Shown here piece after piece: positions 1-5,308 of a stretch of DNA of 5,308 nt (positions are counted from its first letter, which is position 1; the number at the start of each line of letters is the position of its first letter). The stretch is taken from positions 2,242 to 7,549 of the forward strand of contig DIRM01000010.1 in the NCBI GenBank assembly GCA_002427545.1. Reading direction: 5' to 3'. A program made the position numbers and the translations under genes. The stretch comes from Mageeibacillus sp. UBA5436 (GTDB taxonomy: Bacteria > Bacillota > Clostridia > Saccharofermentanales > DTU023). The notes beneath the pieces were generated by a model. That model searched no databases. It was given only the letters and a program-made list of their open reading frames with translations, and was not told where the DNA came from.

Positions 1-465
1 ATGGATATTGTTTCAGCTCAAATATTTCAAGAACTTGAATTAATCAGTAGCGAATATACAAGAGTTTTGAATAATCATGAAGGTACTATTCCTGCTAATT
101 ATGTGGACATAAAATATTTACCTATTAGTTATCTTAATCAGGATAAAATGTATAATAAATTTAAAGAATTATATATGACTGCTGGTGGTTCTCGTACATA
201 TATGATTGCAGCTAGTGGTATTAATCCAGAAGATTATTTTGCTGTTTGTGATGAAGAAATTAGTGATAAACTTGATGATAAATATCAACCTCATGCCACA
301 TCATATACTCTTAGTGATTCAATGGATAAAACAAACCCATTAAATAATGAAGGGATAAATAATGAAGGTGGTCGCCCTGAAAAGGCACAAGACGATTTGA
401 GTTTTAATGGTTCAGTTACAAAAACTAAACAAGATAATAACAAAGTTAAACCTAGTACAAAATAA
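1..465 (+). CDS. Phage portal protein, C-terminal part (5' end outside window)
   Basis: This is probably the last 154 residues of a portal protein, the dodecameric ring at one capsid vertex through which DNA is packaged and to which the tail connectors attach. The frame is open from base 1. The ATG there has no visible ribosome binding site because it sits on the window edge, and portals are usually about 400-550 residues, so I read it as an internal Met of a truncated gene. What can be seen is a helical stretch (residues 1-25), a YNKFKELYMTAGGS segment (51-64), AASGINPEDYF (70-80), an acidic EEISDKLDD stretch, QPHATSYT (96-103), and a low-complexity hydrophilic tail with GGRPEKAQDD (123-132). 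The order YN, AASG, P, SYT and then a GRPE-type disordered tail is typical of portals in Bacillota phages. Its place directly before the protease and capsid genes agrees. The assignment rests on recalled family pattern and synteny, without a database search. Confidence 0.7.
   Translation: MDIVSAQIFQELELISSEYTRVLNNHEGTIPANYVDIKYLPISYLNQDKMYNKFKELYMTAGGSRTYMIAASGINPEDYFAVCDEEISDKLDDKYQPHATSYTLSDSMDKTNPLNNEGINNEGGRPEKAQDDLSFNGSVTKTKQDNNKVKPSTK
341..368 (+). repeat. 13-bp direct repeat with 15-bp period in the portal tail
   Basis: TAAATAATGAAGG occurs at 341-353 and again at 356-368. The period is 15 bases, so the reading frame is kept and the protein shows NNEGI followed by NNEGG. It lies in the hydrophilic C-terminal tail of the portal, where length changes are likely tolerated. 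It looks like a short in-frame tandem duplication. Confidence 0.8.
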
Positions 466-469
466 TGAG

Positions 470-478
470 AGGAGGTGA
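470..478 (+). promoter_or_regulatory. Strong Shine-Dalgarno before the protease gene, with two decoy starts
   Basis: AGGAGGTGA is an essentially full match to the anti-Shine-Dalgarno end of 16S rRNA. The protease ATG at 489 is the first possible start in its frame, because an in-frame TGA lies at 483-485. Two other starts sit closer to the site: an ATG at 480 followed at once by TGA, and a GTG at 482 that opens an 11-codon frame ending in TAA at 515-517. The spacing from AGGAGG to the protease ATG is 13 bases, which is long; counted from the end of the full match it is 10. Confidence 0.75.
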
Positions 479-488
479 TATGTGAAAT

Positions 489-2021
489 ATGAAAGGTTTA
501 ATAGAAATATCAAATAAAACTGCTGAAGCAGGTAAAACACCTGTGAAGTTTATTCTTCATCAAATATATAACTCTCCTAATGAATATAATGGGAATGGTG
601 TATCTTGGAATCGTCAATATACAGAACAAAATATGTATAGTGTTAAAGGGATGCCGTTGACTTGCCAATTTGCTGATGATGAACATGATATACCATTTGG
701 TGGGCATGGAGAAATGAGTAGCCAAGATGGTGATGTTTATTTTGAAGATAGTTTGGTTGTAGGTTCTTTTGAGGATAGTTACATAGATGATAATTTACAA
801 GTTGATGGTGATACTTTCTCAGGACTTGTAGGTGAAGCATATATTTACAATCAACGTTTTCCGCAATTAGTTCAATATTTACAAGAACAATATAATAATA
901 AATTACCAGTTGATAGTTCAGTTGAAATTTGTGCTAATAAATCAAAAGGAAATTCAAAAATTATATATGATGGTGGCTGGAAAGAAAAAGGCAGAGTTCC
1001 GAAAGATTATCAATATTCTGGACAGGCCTTGTGTATTGGTATAGAACCGGCTGATAACAAGGCATTAATGATAGAACTAAATTCCAAACAAAAAGAAGGA
1101 AAAAATTCAAATATGGCTAAAGATAAAATTGTAATTGATAATTCTAAGGATTCTGCATATAAGTCTTCATCTTGGAATGTAGATAAAGGTAGTTATTTTA
1201 GAAAATGTAAAGAATCCGCAAATGCTATGGCTGTTTTTAATGAAGCCTATTTAGACAATTCTATTTCTTCGGTAGATAATGCTGTTGAATCAGATGTTAA
1301 ATATCCACATCATCATTTTGATGGTAATAAAATGGTAGTTGATGTTTCTGGAATTAAAACCGCAGTACAACGGTTGGCACAGACAGAACCGAATAATGAA
1401 GCGGCTAAATCACACGCAAAAAAACATTATAAAGAATTAGGATTAGAATTGCCTGAATTTTTAGGTGGCAATAAATCGAAAGGAGAAATGAATTCAATGG
1501 AAAAAGATACTATTTTGGAACTAAATCAGAAGATTGAAGATAAGACAAATGAAATCAATAGTCTGACCACAAGTAACAAAGAACTGACCGCTAAGAATGT
1601 TGAATTGAACGAAACTGTTGTTAATGCTAACAAGACTTGCGAGGAACTCAACGCAAAGATTTCTTCTCTTACAGAGGAATTGAACGCTTGTAAGAGTGAA
1701 CTTGAATCTAAAAAGAAGGCAGAAGCAGACGCAGAAGCGGAGACTAAAAAGGCAGAATGTAATTCTTATTTTAAGAATGAAATTCCAAAAGATGGCTTTA
1801 CTGAAGAGGAAACCAACTCTTTGAAGCCTTATGTCGACAAAGCTGACTTGGAAGGTTTGAAAGCCGCTGAAGCTGAAATCTGCACAAAGAAATTTAAGGC
1901 TTCTATTGCAAAGTCTACTGAAACAAATGTAGAAACAAATTCGGCTAATAACTCTTTTATTTCTATTCCAGAAGTAGAGAAAAAGGTAATTTCCGATAGT
2001 AAAGTAAGTTTCTTCGACTAA
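489..2021 (+). CDS. Prohead maturation protease fused to a middle domain and a coiled-coil scaffold
   Basis: This 510-residue protein appears to have three parts. Residues 1-208 look like a capsid maturation protease of the herpesvirus-like/HK97-T4 serine protease group, which cleaves the scaffold inside the procapsid. The features seen are GMPLTCQFADDEHD (54-67), FGGHGE with candidate catalytic His73, PVDSSVEI with candidate Ser143 or Ser144, and a GQALCIGIEPADNKALM closing segment. Residues 209-333 form a separate domain with Trp229, PHHHFDG (273-279) and SHAKKHYKELG (308-318). A similar segment accompanies proteases in other Bacillota phages as I recall it, but its role is unknown to me. 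Residues 337-510 are a Lys/Glu/Asn-rich heptad-like coiled coil to about 425, then an acidic-basic tail ending VSFFD, as expected for a scaffold. Each junction carries a Met after a purine-rich stretch (M209; M334/M337). Lysine and glutamine codons change between the protease part and the scaffold part. The protease and scaffold calls rest on motif pattern and gene order; the catalytic residues are inferred. Confidence 0.75.
   Translation: MKGLIEISNKTAEAGKTPVKFILHQIYNSPNEYNGNGVSWNRQYTEQNMYSVKGMPLTCQFADDEHDIPFGGHGEMSSQDGDVYFEDSLVVGSFEDSYIDDNLQVDGDTFSGLVGEAYIYNQRFPQLVQYLQEQYNNKLPVDSSVEICANKSKGNSKIIYDGGWKEKGRVPKDYQYSGQALCIGIEPADNKALMIELNSKQKEGKNSNMAKDKIVIDNSKDSAYKSSSWNVDKGSYFRKCKESANAMAVFNEAYLDNSISSVDNAVESDVKYPHHHFDGNKMVVDVSGIKTAVQRLAQTEPNNEAAKSHAKKHYKELGLELPEFLGGNKSKGEMNSMEKDTILELNQKIEDKTNEINSLTTSNKELTAKNVELNETVVNANKTCEELNAKISSLTEELNACKSELESKKKAEADAEAETKKAECNSYFKNEIPKDGFTEEETNSLKPYVDKADLEGLKAAEAEICTKKFKASIAKSTETNVETNSANNSFISIPEVEKKVISDSKVSFFD
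1479..1485 (+). promoter_or_regulatory. Internal Shine-Dalgarno-like site inside the protease gene
   Basis: AAAGGAG lies in frame-coding sequence just before two in-frame ATGs, at 1488 (2 bases after the site, too close to be efficient) and at 1497 (11 bases after it, long but workable). It falls exactly at the boundary between the middle domain and the coiled-coil scaffold. Purine-rich Lys/Gly/Glu codons produce such sites by chance fairly often, so the position matters more than the match. Confidence 0.45.
1497..2021 (+). CDS. Putative nested scaffold protein from an internal start
   Basis: If translation starts at the internal ATG 1497 (Met337 of the long frame), it yields a free 174-residue scaffold in the same frame as the C-terminus of the protease fusion. 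The product would be a coiled coil (heptad-like ELNQKIEDKTNEINSL pattern, four Cys) followed by a PKDGFTEEE segment and a charged tail ending in VSFFD. Lambda Nu3, made from inside gene C, is the established precedent: the virion needs many scaffold copies but few protease copies. The codon change supports separate strong translation. By hand count, lysine in this part is 10 AAA to 15 AAG, against 14 AAA to 2 AAG in the protease part. Asparagine AAC is also commoner here. No direct evidence of initiation is available from sequence, and the ATG at 1488 is an alternative start. Confidence 0.45.
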   Translation: MEKDTILELNQKIEDKTNEINSLTTSNKELTAKNVELNETVVNANKTCEELNAKISSLTEELNACKSELESKKKAEADAEAETKKAECNSYFKNEIPKDGFTEEETNSLKPYVDKADLEGLKAAEAEICTKKFKASIAKSTETNVETNSANNSFISIPEVEKKVISDSKVSFFD

Positions 2022-2049
2022 TTTTAAATTTGAAAGGGGTAATAAAATA

Positions 2050-2580
2050 ATGAGTATGTTTAAATTTCATGATTCTAATTTTTTGAATAAGTCTAATCAT
2101 CCTGAGATTATTGCAACGACTGATACATATAACGGTAATCAGTTTAAGCTTGTCGATGACACGGCTGTTCCTAATGCAACCGAGGCAGATGTAAAAGCCG
2201 GTGAGACTTATATTATGGCTAACATTATTGATAAGCCAGAAATTCTGAATACAGATGATTATAAGGTTGTTTCCGGTGAAGCGATTCGGGCATATCGTCT
2301 GAAAGATTTTTCTGGTGAGAAATTCGATATTTCTGCCGACCTTGTTAGTGATGCTTTTACATCTGTTAATAAAGGAGACAAATTAGTTGGTCGGTCTGTT
2401 GCTGATATAACTGACACAATGGGTTGGAAAGTTGCAACGGATGTTACTGGTTTTGCAGTATATCTTGAGGTCGTTAAAAAGACAACCTTCGGTGCATTCA
2501 CGGTTGATAAGAATGGTGGTAGCGTTGCTGGTGGCTATTTGGTAAAAGTCCATGTTGCTGATTTGACTGCTACTGCTTAA
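2050..2580 (+). CDS. Small beta-rich head protein, possible capsid decoration protein
   Basis: This 176-residue protein has no signal peptide, membrane segment or catalytic motif that I can see. It is rich in Asp, Val, Thr, Ala and Gly, with alternating hydrophobic stretches that suggest mostly beta structure, for example YKVVSGEAIRAYRL, FAVYLEVVKKTTFGAFTV and GGYLVKVHVADL at the C-terminus. AAAGGGG at 2033-2039 sets the ATG at 2050; an in-frame ATG two codons later is a poorer alternative because of spacing. It sits between the scaffold and the major capsid protein, the position of decoration gene D in lambda. Its codon use resembles the capsid gene, which suggests high expression. I infer a capsid accessory or decoration role from position, composition and expression signals only. 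The sequence shows no clear resemblance to lambda gpD, and a procapsid or head-fibre role is also possible. Confidence 0.5.
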   Translation: MSMFKFHDSNFLNKSNHPEIIATTDTYNGNQFKLVDDTAVPNATEADVKAGETYIMANIIDKPEILNTDDYKVVSGEAIRAYRLKDFSGEKFDISADLVSDAFTSVNKGDKLVGRSVADITDTMGWKVATDVTGFAVYLEVVKKTTFGAFTVDKNGGSVAGGYLVKVHVADLTATA

Positions 2581-2609
2581 TAAGATATTAAAATAGGAGG
2601 TATTAAATA

Positions 2610-3734
2610 ATGAGTTTTACATATGTAAATGATTTTTCCAATACGGAAAAAGATGCAAATCAGGTTGAACTTAATAGCCTTGTAAAAAGCAAGGTGACAG
2701 ATAAGAAACCTAATGAGAATGTTGAGATTTTCTCTAAGATTGTTTGGGGTAAAGATACATCTAAATATGGTAAAAAAGTTGACGCTGTTATGGGTAGTAT
2801 CAAGGATATGGCTAGTGCGGCTAATAACGGAGATATGAAAGCTAAGGCTGAAATCAATTCCATTACTACAGTTACACTTCAGCAACCTTTGATGAAACGT
2901 CTCCAGATTAACAGTATGCTTGGTAACGTAACCAATGTAGGTTTTGGTGAGGAACTTCGGTATCAGTATTATCAGATTCAGGGTTCTGAGTTGTCCCGTA
3001 TTCAGGCATCTTCTGGTTCCTTTACATTCCCTACTGTTAAAAAGCGTACAGCTATTGCGGACACTAAGACTGCAACTGGTGGTTTGGTAATTGACTATCG
3101 TGAACTTGCTTCTGGTGCAACTGATGGTATGGCAATGGCTGGTGAACAGGTTATTACAGATATGACAAACCAGATGGTGGCTTCCAATATCACTGCACTT
3201 CATACCGCCATGCAGTCTGCAACAACGTTGAAAAACTATGCAGAAGGTATTACTGCAACAAATGTGGATGTCGTTCGTAAGAAGGCTCGTAGATTTGGCA
3301 ACGTCACAATTACCGGCGATGTAAGTGCCATTGAAAAACTGAACGATTTTACAGGTTTTAATATTCATTCTGCTACTACTACAGAAGTGCGGTATCCTGA
3401 GTCTGTTATGGAAGAAATTATGGCAACTGGGCTTGTAAGTAATTACAAAGGTTCTATTGTTGTTGAAATTCCAAATAGCTATAATATGACTGAACTTAAT
3501 ACTTCTGGTGATTTCTACAAACCTTATCTTCCGACTACTGACTTGTGGTTCATTCCGCAGGGTATCTTGACTCCGCTTCAGATTGTTATTCGTTCTGGTA
3601 TTACTTCTATGACTCAGACAGATATTAACACTCGTTCCGAAGTTACAAGGTTCGATGTCGAATACGGGAATAAAATTTTGCCTGAGTATCTTGGATTTGT
3701 TGGAAATATTTATGATGCTTCTTTAGCTGAATAA
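2610..3734 (+). CDS. Major capsid protein, HK97 fold
   Basis: This 374-residue protein is probably the main shell subunit. Its length fits the HK97-fold family. The N-terminal 75 or so residues are hydrophilic and charged, like a flexible arm. TVTLQQPLMKRLQINSMLG (87-105) and EELRYQYYQI begin the folded part. A long helix-like run at about 172-203 (DGMAMAGEQVITDMTNQMVA and on) fits the spine helix. ITGDVSAIEKLNDFTGF (234-250) fits the P-domain. The end, RSEVTRFDVEYGNKILPEYLG (342-362, shown in part), resembles the closing beta-strand segment of capsid proteins in Bacillota phages. AGGAGG at 2595-2600 lies 9 bases before the ATG, a strong and well-spaced site. Glutamine codons are 13 CAG to 1 CAA by hand count, the reverse of the protease part (1 to 13), as expected for the most abundant protein of the phage. 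Because a scaffold seems to be supplied separately, cleavage of the N-terminal arm is not needed, but it is not excluded. Confidence 0.85.
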   Translation: MSFTYVNDFSNTEKDANQVELNSLVKSKVTDKKPNENVEIFSKIVWGKDTSKYGKKVDAVMGSIKDMASAANNGDMKAKAEINSITTVTLQQPLMKRLQINSMLGNVTNVGFGEELRYQYYQIQGSELSRIQASSGSFTFPTVKKRTAIADTKTATGGLVIDYRELASGATDGMAMAGEQVITDMTNQMVASNITALHTAMQSATTLKNYAEGITATNVDVVRKKARRFGNVTITGDVSAIEKLNDFTGFNIHSATTTEVRYPESVMEEIMATGLVSNYKGSIVVEIPNSYNMTELNTSGDFYKPYLPTTDLWFIPQGILTPLQIVIRSGITSMTQTDINTRSEVTRFDVEYGNKILPEYLGFVGNIYDASLAE

Positions 3735-3761
3735 TTTTAATTAAGAGGAGTTTTTATATTA

Positions 3762-4232
3762 ATGGAAATTAACCCTAATGATAAAAGTAAAATTAGAAAT
3801 TTGAGTGACTATCCTGTTTCTTGGGAAAGAAAGACTATTTCCGGTGATGAATATTTGAAAGCTAACTCTACAACTTATGTTACCAATTCAGAGATTGAGA
3901 CACAGGTTGAAAATGGAAACATCTATTTGAAGGGTTCTGATGATTATGGCTCACACGCTTGTGTCTACATTGAAAATGCAGCTATGAGAGAACATTTGGG
4001 ATTTGATAGTCAAACTGAAAAACGCCAACAGCTTATCGTTGACGATAAGAAATGTGAAGATATTCTTTCCTTGAAAACAATGTCTGCATTTAAGAAAAAT
4101 CTTAGTGAGAATATTGTCACGAAACAGGAGAAAATGAAAATTATGAATATCGCACGAAAGGTTAAACTTGATTCCTATGAAAAAATCAAGGAATTGGAAT
4201 CACATTGTGGTATGTCATTTGCAAAGAAATAA
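3762..4232 (+). CDS. Head-module protein of unknown function, FI-like position
   Basis: This 156-residue protein is cytosolic, with no membrane segment. Two parts can be seen. Residues 10-82 look like a compact beta-rich domain: IRNLSDYPVSWERK, ANSTTYVTNSEIETQV, NGNIYLKGSDDYGSHACVYI (51-70), ending in REHLGFD. Residues 95-156 are helical and charged, with NIVTKQEKMKIMNIARKV and ESHCGMSF near the end. I recall similar unnamed proteins downstream of capsid genes in Bacillota phages, but I know no tested function. AGAGGAG at 3744-3750 is 11 bases before the ATG. Its place between the capsid protein and the first connector is that of lambda FI, which helps DNA packaging, but I see no sequence resemblance. 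Cysteines at 67, 98 and 149 and histidines at 65 and 148 do not form an obvious metal site. It could be a second decoration or a packaging accessory protein. Confidence 0.5.
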   Translation: MEINPNDKSKIRNLSDYPVSWERKTISGDEYLKANSTTYVTNSEIETQVENGNIYLKGSDDYGSHACVYIENAAMREHLGFDSQTEKRQQLIVDDKKCEDILSLKTMSAFKKNLSENIVTKQEKMKIMNIARKVKLDSYEKIKELESHCGMSFAKK

Positions 4233-4240
4233 GTTGAAAA

Positions 4241-4247
4241 GAGGTGG
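4241..4247 (+). promoter_or_regulatory. Shine-Dalgarno that favours a TTG start for the connector gene
   Basis: GAGGTGG includes the only upstream in-frame alternative, a GTG at 4244, so that GTG would lie inside its own binding site. GAGGTG (4241-4246) is followed by a 6-base spacer and then TTG at 4253, an ideal distance. The TTG start gives an N-terminus reading MGTALQEVYDAFFSKI, which matches how I recall related connectors beginning. Confidence 0.7.
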
Positions 4248-4252
4248 AACAG

Positions 4253-4936
4253 TTGGGGACTGCATTGCAAGAAGTGTATGATGCATTTTTTAGTAAAATT
4301 TCGACAGAGGATTTTACATATAAGGCAGATTTAGTTTACCAATATTTTAAAGCTGCTAATGGGTATAGTTATAAGACTGTTCCAGAGACTTTGACTTATA
4401 CATTATTTAAAGATAATGTTTCATTGTTTATAATGTCAAAAGCAGAAATTGATGGAAATGTGTCTTTGAAATATAATGGAACAACTTATGTTGTGAATGT
4501 ATTGGCAACAGATACATTAGATCAAATTGCCGATAAAATTGTTATTAAATTGTCTGCTGATTTTAATGTTAGTACGAATTATTCTAATACCTATCCGATT
4601 ATTTTGATTCAAAAAAGCAATGAGGATTTAACATCTTTTGAGTTTGCCGATGTGGATAAAACAGATTGTGTTGTTAGAGTTAATCAGAATTATGATGGTG
4701 AATATGATAATATTATTGGAATTGATAGTATTGAATTAATTTCACTATTTATGGCAAGAGAATATTATAGTAGAATTGTTCTTAAATTGGGTAATCAAAA
4801 AGTCTGGATTGGAACAAAAGATTTTAATCAGATACCAAAATTAAAAGATAATTACAGTCTTGCCGAATCCTCTTTGTCAAAAATCAACACTCAAATTTAC
4901 GATTTTCGTCAAGAATTTTATACTTATATGAATTGA
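4253..4936 (+). CDS. Head-tail connector (adaptor-like) with an inserted beta-rich domain
   Basis: The product, 227 residues from the TTG, probably binds under the portal and extends the neck of the particle. The N-terminal segment LQEVYDAFFSKISTEDFTY (5-23) and the C-terminal helical segment DSIELISLFMAREYYSR (158-174), followed by TKDFNQIPKL and a last helix to YTYMN, resemble the two halves of small helical connectors in Bacillota phages. In those, as I recall them, a short PR-containing loop joins the halves. Here about residues 42-146 separate them with GNVSLKYNGTTYVVNVLATD (68-87), then TLDQIADKIVIKL and YPIILIQKSN. That pattern of NGT-x-Y strand, DT-L-x-x-IA helix and late strand is seen in small domains of phage tail-sheath and other virion proteins. 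The start is TTG at 4253, chosen over GTG at 4244 because of the binding site. The connector call rests on termini and position. The insertion is an inference that a structure prediction would settle. Confidence 0.6.
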   Translation: MGTALQEVYDAFFSKISTEDFTYKADLVYQYFKAANGYSYKTVPETLTYTLFKDNVSLFIMSKAEIDGNVSLKYNGTTYVVNVLATDTLDQIADKIVIKLSADFNVSTNYSNTYPIILIQKSNEDLTSFEFADVDKTDCVVRVNQNYDGEYDNIIGIDSIELISLFMAREYYSRIVLKLGNQKVWIGTKDFNQIPKLKDNYSLAESSLSKINTQIYDFRQEFYTYMN

Positions 4937-4946
4937 GGGTGATAGG

Positions 4947-5308
4947 ATGCAATTTCATAATAATTGGATTGAAAGTTTATCATCTGAAATTTCTCCCAAT
5001 ATGTTTCATACAAAAGATGAAATGACTGATAGTGTAAAAAATAATTTTGATTTTAGAAGAAAATACAGTAATGAAGGTGAAACAATTTTAATTGATGGGT
5101 TGTATGAAGAGCAGTGTTTGATACAAGATTATACTAATCCAATCAATGAAGATAAGACTGATAGAAAATTACATTTACCAATTGATACAAAAGCAATTAG
5201 TGGTAGCAAAATTATTTGGGATAATTCTAATTGGCTGATTGTATCTAAGTTGAAAAATATAGGCAATGCTTATAAAACAACTCAAATTCAAGAATGTAAT
5301 TATACTCT
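4947..5308 (+). CDS. Head-tail connector or stopper-like protein, 3' end outside window
   Basis: This frame has no stop before the window ends; 120 codons are visible. It starts at ATG 4947 after GAGGGTGAT (4935-4943), a site that overlaps the TGA stop of the previous gene (4934-4936), so the two are likely translationally coupled. Residues 1-45 are helical and charged (NNWIESLSSEI, NNFDFRRKY). Residues 74-118 read KLHLPIDTKAISGSKIIW, then NWLIVSKLKNIGNAYKT and QIQECNY. A strand-rich segment of the form G-x-x-I-x-W, WLI, Y, then I-x-x-CN is one I associate with small connectors or stoppers that follow the adaptor gene in Bacillota phages. Position agrees, as these genes normally come in series after the capsid gene. 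Codon use is back to the AT-rich style of the portal. Full length and the C-terminal domain cannot be judged here. Confidence 0.5.
   Translation, partial: MQFHNNWIESLSSEISPNMFHTKDEMTDSVKNNFDFRRKYSNEGETILIDGLYEEQCLIQDYTNPINEDKTDRKLHLPIDTKAISGSKIIWDNSNWLIVSKLKNIGNAYKTTQIQECNYT

Noticed and set aside
510..840. Two overlapping minus-strand open frames (510-725 and 643-840) opposite the protease
   Set aside because: They are short, rich in His, Leu and Ile as expected from reverse complements of AT-rich coding DNA, and lack a convincing ribosome binding site or neighbour on that strand.
2259..2863. Minus-strand open frames at 2259-2501 and 2660-2863
   Set aside because: Both lie opposite well-supported plus-strand genes and show no domain. 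The hydrophobic run in the second comes from reverse-complemented Ala/Met/Asp-rich capsid codons.
2577..3368. A 263-codon open frame on the minus strand, opposite the major capsid gene
   Set aside because: Its translation is Cys-, Ile-, Thr- and His-rich without a recognisable domain, it lies wholly opposite a well-supported capsid gene, and it starts inside that gene. It is best explained as a shadow of the capsid codon pattern.
3735..3761. Possible terminator after the major capsid gene
   Set aside because: The 27-base gap has T runs but no inverted repeat that could form a stem, and it is filled by the next gene's ribosome binding site.
4244..4252. GTG at 4244 as the start of the connector gene
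   Set aside because: It lies inside the GAGGTGG ribosome binding site. The TTG at 4253 is ideally spaced and gives a more family-like N-terminus.
4406..4434. TTTAAA and TATAAT with a 17-base spacer, resembling a sigma-70 promoter
   Set aside because: The -35 element matches only 4 of 6 bases, the site lies inside the connector gene, and such hits are frequent by chance in AT-rich DNA. No gene start downstream requires it.

Overview
The window is a piece of the virion structural module of a tailed dsDNA bacteriophage or prophage (Caudoviricetes). All genes lie on the + strand, with gaps of only about 10 to 29 bases and a purine-rich Shine-Dalgarno sequence before each complete gene. The DNA is AT-rich, the Shine-Dalgarno sequences are strong (AGGAGGTGA, AGGAGG, AGAGGAG), one gene probably starts with TTG, and the protein sequences resemble those of phages of low-GC Bacillota, most likely Clostridia. 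TAA and TGA both act as stops and the frames read well under the standard bacterial code. I see no integrase, lysogeny gene, tRNA or attachment site, so I cannot tell a lytic phage from a prophage.

Layout: 1-465 is the C-terminal end of a portal protein, cut by the window edge. 489-2021 is one long reading frame with three parts: a prohead protease (about residues 1-208), a middle domain with a PHHH motif (209-333), and a coiled-coil scaffold (337-510). 2050-2580 is a small beta-rich protein in the position of a capsid decoration protein. 2610-3734 is the HK97-fold major capsid protein. 3762-4232 is a conserved-looking head-module protein of unknown role. 4253-4936 is a head-tail connector whose helical halves are separated by an apparent beta-rich insertion. 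4947 to the window end is the start of a further connector or stopper-like protein. The order portal, protease/scaffold, decoration, major capsid, connectors matches the lambda order B, C/Nu3, D, E, FI/FII, although the protease does not look like the lambda ClpP-type enzyme.

Together these genes would build the procapsid. The portal nucleates assembly, the scaffold guides the capsid protein into a shell, the protease removes the scaffold, the decoration protein may stabilise the expanded shell, and the connectors close the portal vertex and receive the tail. The points most worth a second look are the likely nested scaffold start inside the protease gene, the change in codon use near that boundary, and the domain inserted in the connector.
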